Shown: in pieces, positions 5,619-5,849 of the stretch
How the letters are laid out: each line of letters starts with the position of its first letter
Position numbering within the stretch: position 1 is the stretch's first letter
NCBI GenBank assembly: GCA_934754855.1
Contig: CAKVJR010000109.1
Location: forward strand, 1-5,849
DNA: 5,849 nt
Reading direction: 5' to 3'
Source of the DNA: an uncultured Candidatus Melainabacteria bacterium
GTDB taxonomy: Bacteria; Cyanobacteriota; Vampirovibrionia; Gastranaerophilales; Gastranaerophilaceae
Notes under the pieces: model-generated
What the model was told of the DNA's origin: nothing
Seen by the model: the letters and a program-made list of their open reading frames with translations, nothing else
Database searches by the model: none
Position numbers and translations under genes: made by a program

Positions 5619-5849
5619 ATGGCGATAAAAACACAAAAAGGCACAAAAGACGTACTTCCCGAAGAAAATGCACAATGGAAAAAAATTCTCGACAGTGCGT
5701 ATAAAATTTTCAGACAGGCGAATTTCAAAAGAATTTCGACCCCAATATTTGAGGCAACCGAACTTTTCCAACGAGGAGTCGGCGACAGCACAGATATCGT
5801 TAACAAGGAAATGTATTCTTTTGACAAAAACGGCCACTCATTAACGCTC
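5619..5849 (+). CDS. hisS: Histidyl-tRNA synthetase, N-terminal 77 residues, cut by window edge
   Basis: HisRS attaches histidine to tRNA-His in the cytosol and is a class II synthetase of about 420 residues. The visible 77 codons begin MAIKTQKGTKDVLPEE, matching the family's KGT-D-LP opening, then run through class II motif 1 with the invariant Pro in ISTPIFEATELFQRG (residues 39-53) and continue GDSTDIVNKEMYSF (55-68). The reading frame is open to the right edge, so the remaining catalytic motifs 2 and 3 and the anticodon-binding domain are not seen. Start confirmed by GAGGT at 5-base spacing. It is in the same direction as the upstream kinase, 32 bases away, but has its own extended -10 promoter. 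Confidence 0.96.
   Translation, partial: MAIKTQKGTKDVLPEENAQWKKILDSAYKIFRQANFKRISTPIFEATELFQRGVGDSTDIVNKEMYSFDKNGHSLTL

Noticed and set aside
5531..5837. Two minus-strand frames of about 98 codons opposite the kinase end and hisS
   Set aside because: They overlap the strongly supported hisS N-terminus and its promoter, and neither resembles a known family.
1..5849. A novel defence, mobile or biosynthetic system
   Set aside because: Every gene belongs to a recognised family, gene junctions are compact and intact, and there are no repeats, integrase, transposase or toxin-like small genes.

Overview
The window is an AT-rich bacterial chromosomal segment of ordinary housekeeping genes. No tRNA, rRNA, mobile element, CRISPR array or phage signal was seen. 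Three features point to a cyanobacteria-related lineage, most likely a non-photosynthetic one such as Vampirovibrionia/Melainabacteria (Gastranaerophilales-like). The prenyl synthase has a plant/cyanobacterial-style first Asp-rich region. It is followed directly by a divergent-PAP2 (DUF212) protein, a neighbour pair recalled from cyanobacteria. RsgA carries a basic 'SRR' tail of cyanobacterial type. This placement is an inference and was not tested by a search.

Layout. Positions 1-1426 on the minus strand hold the first 475 codons of pnp (polynucleotide phosphorylase), cut by the window edge. A 137-base divergent intergenic region (1427-1563) carries a promoter candidate for each direction. 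On the plus strand there follows a tightly packed set: rsgA (1564-2580), a polyprenyl diphosphate synthase (2567-3463, overlapping rsgA), a divergent-PAP2 membrane protein (3463-3912, TAATG stop/start overlap) and a soluble PAS-GAF histidine kinase (3916-5586, 3-base gap). After a 32-base gap with its own extended -10 promoter comes the first 77 codons of hisS (5619-5849), cut by the window edge.

Functionally the region combines RNA turnover (pnp), 30S subunit maturation (rsgA), isoprenoid chain elongation with a possible partner lipid phosphatase (synthase plus DUF212), a cytosolic sensor kinase with no response regulator in view, and histidyl-tRNA charging (hisS). Overlaps and 0-3 base spacings make rsgA-to-kinase a likely single transcript with translational coupling. 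No hairpin terminator was seen between any plus-strand genes, so read-through into hisS is possible.

No previously undescribed multi-gene system is evident. The points most worth a second look are the apparently leaderless rsgA and near-leaderless hisS promoter arrangements, the Gln at the chain-length position of the prenyl synthase, the orphan bifunctional-type kinase inside an isoprenoid/ribosome operon, and the RsgA tail with an in-frame internal ATG.
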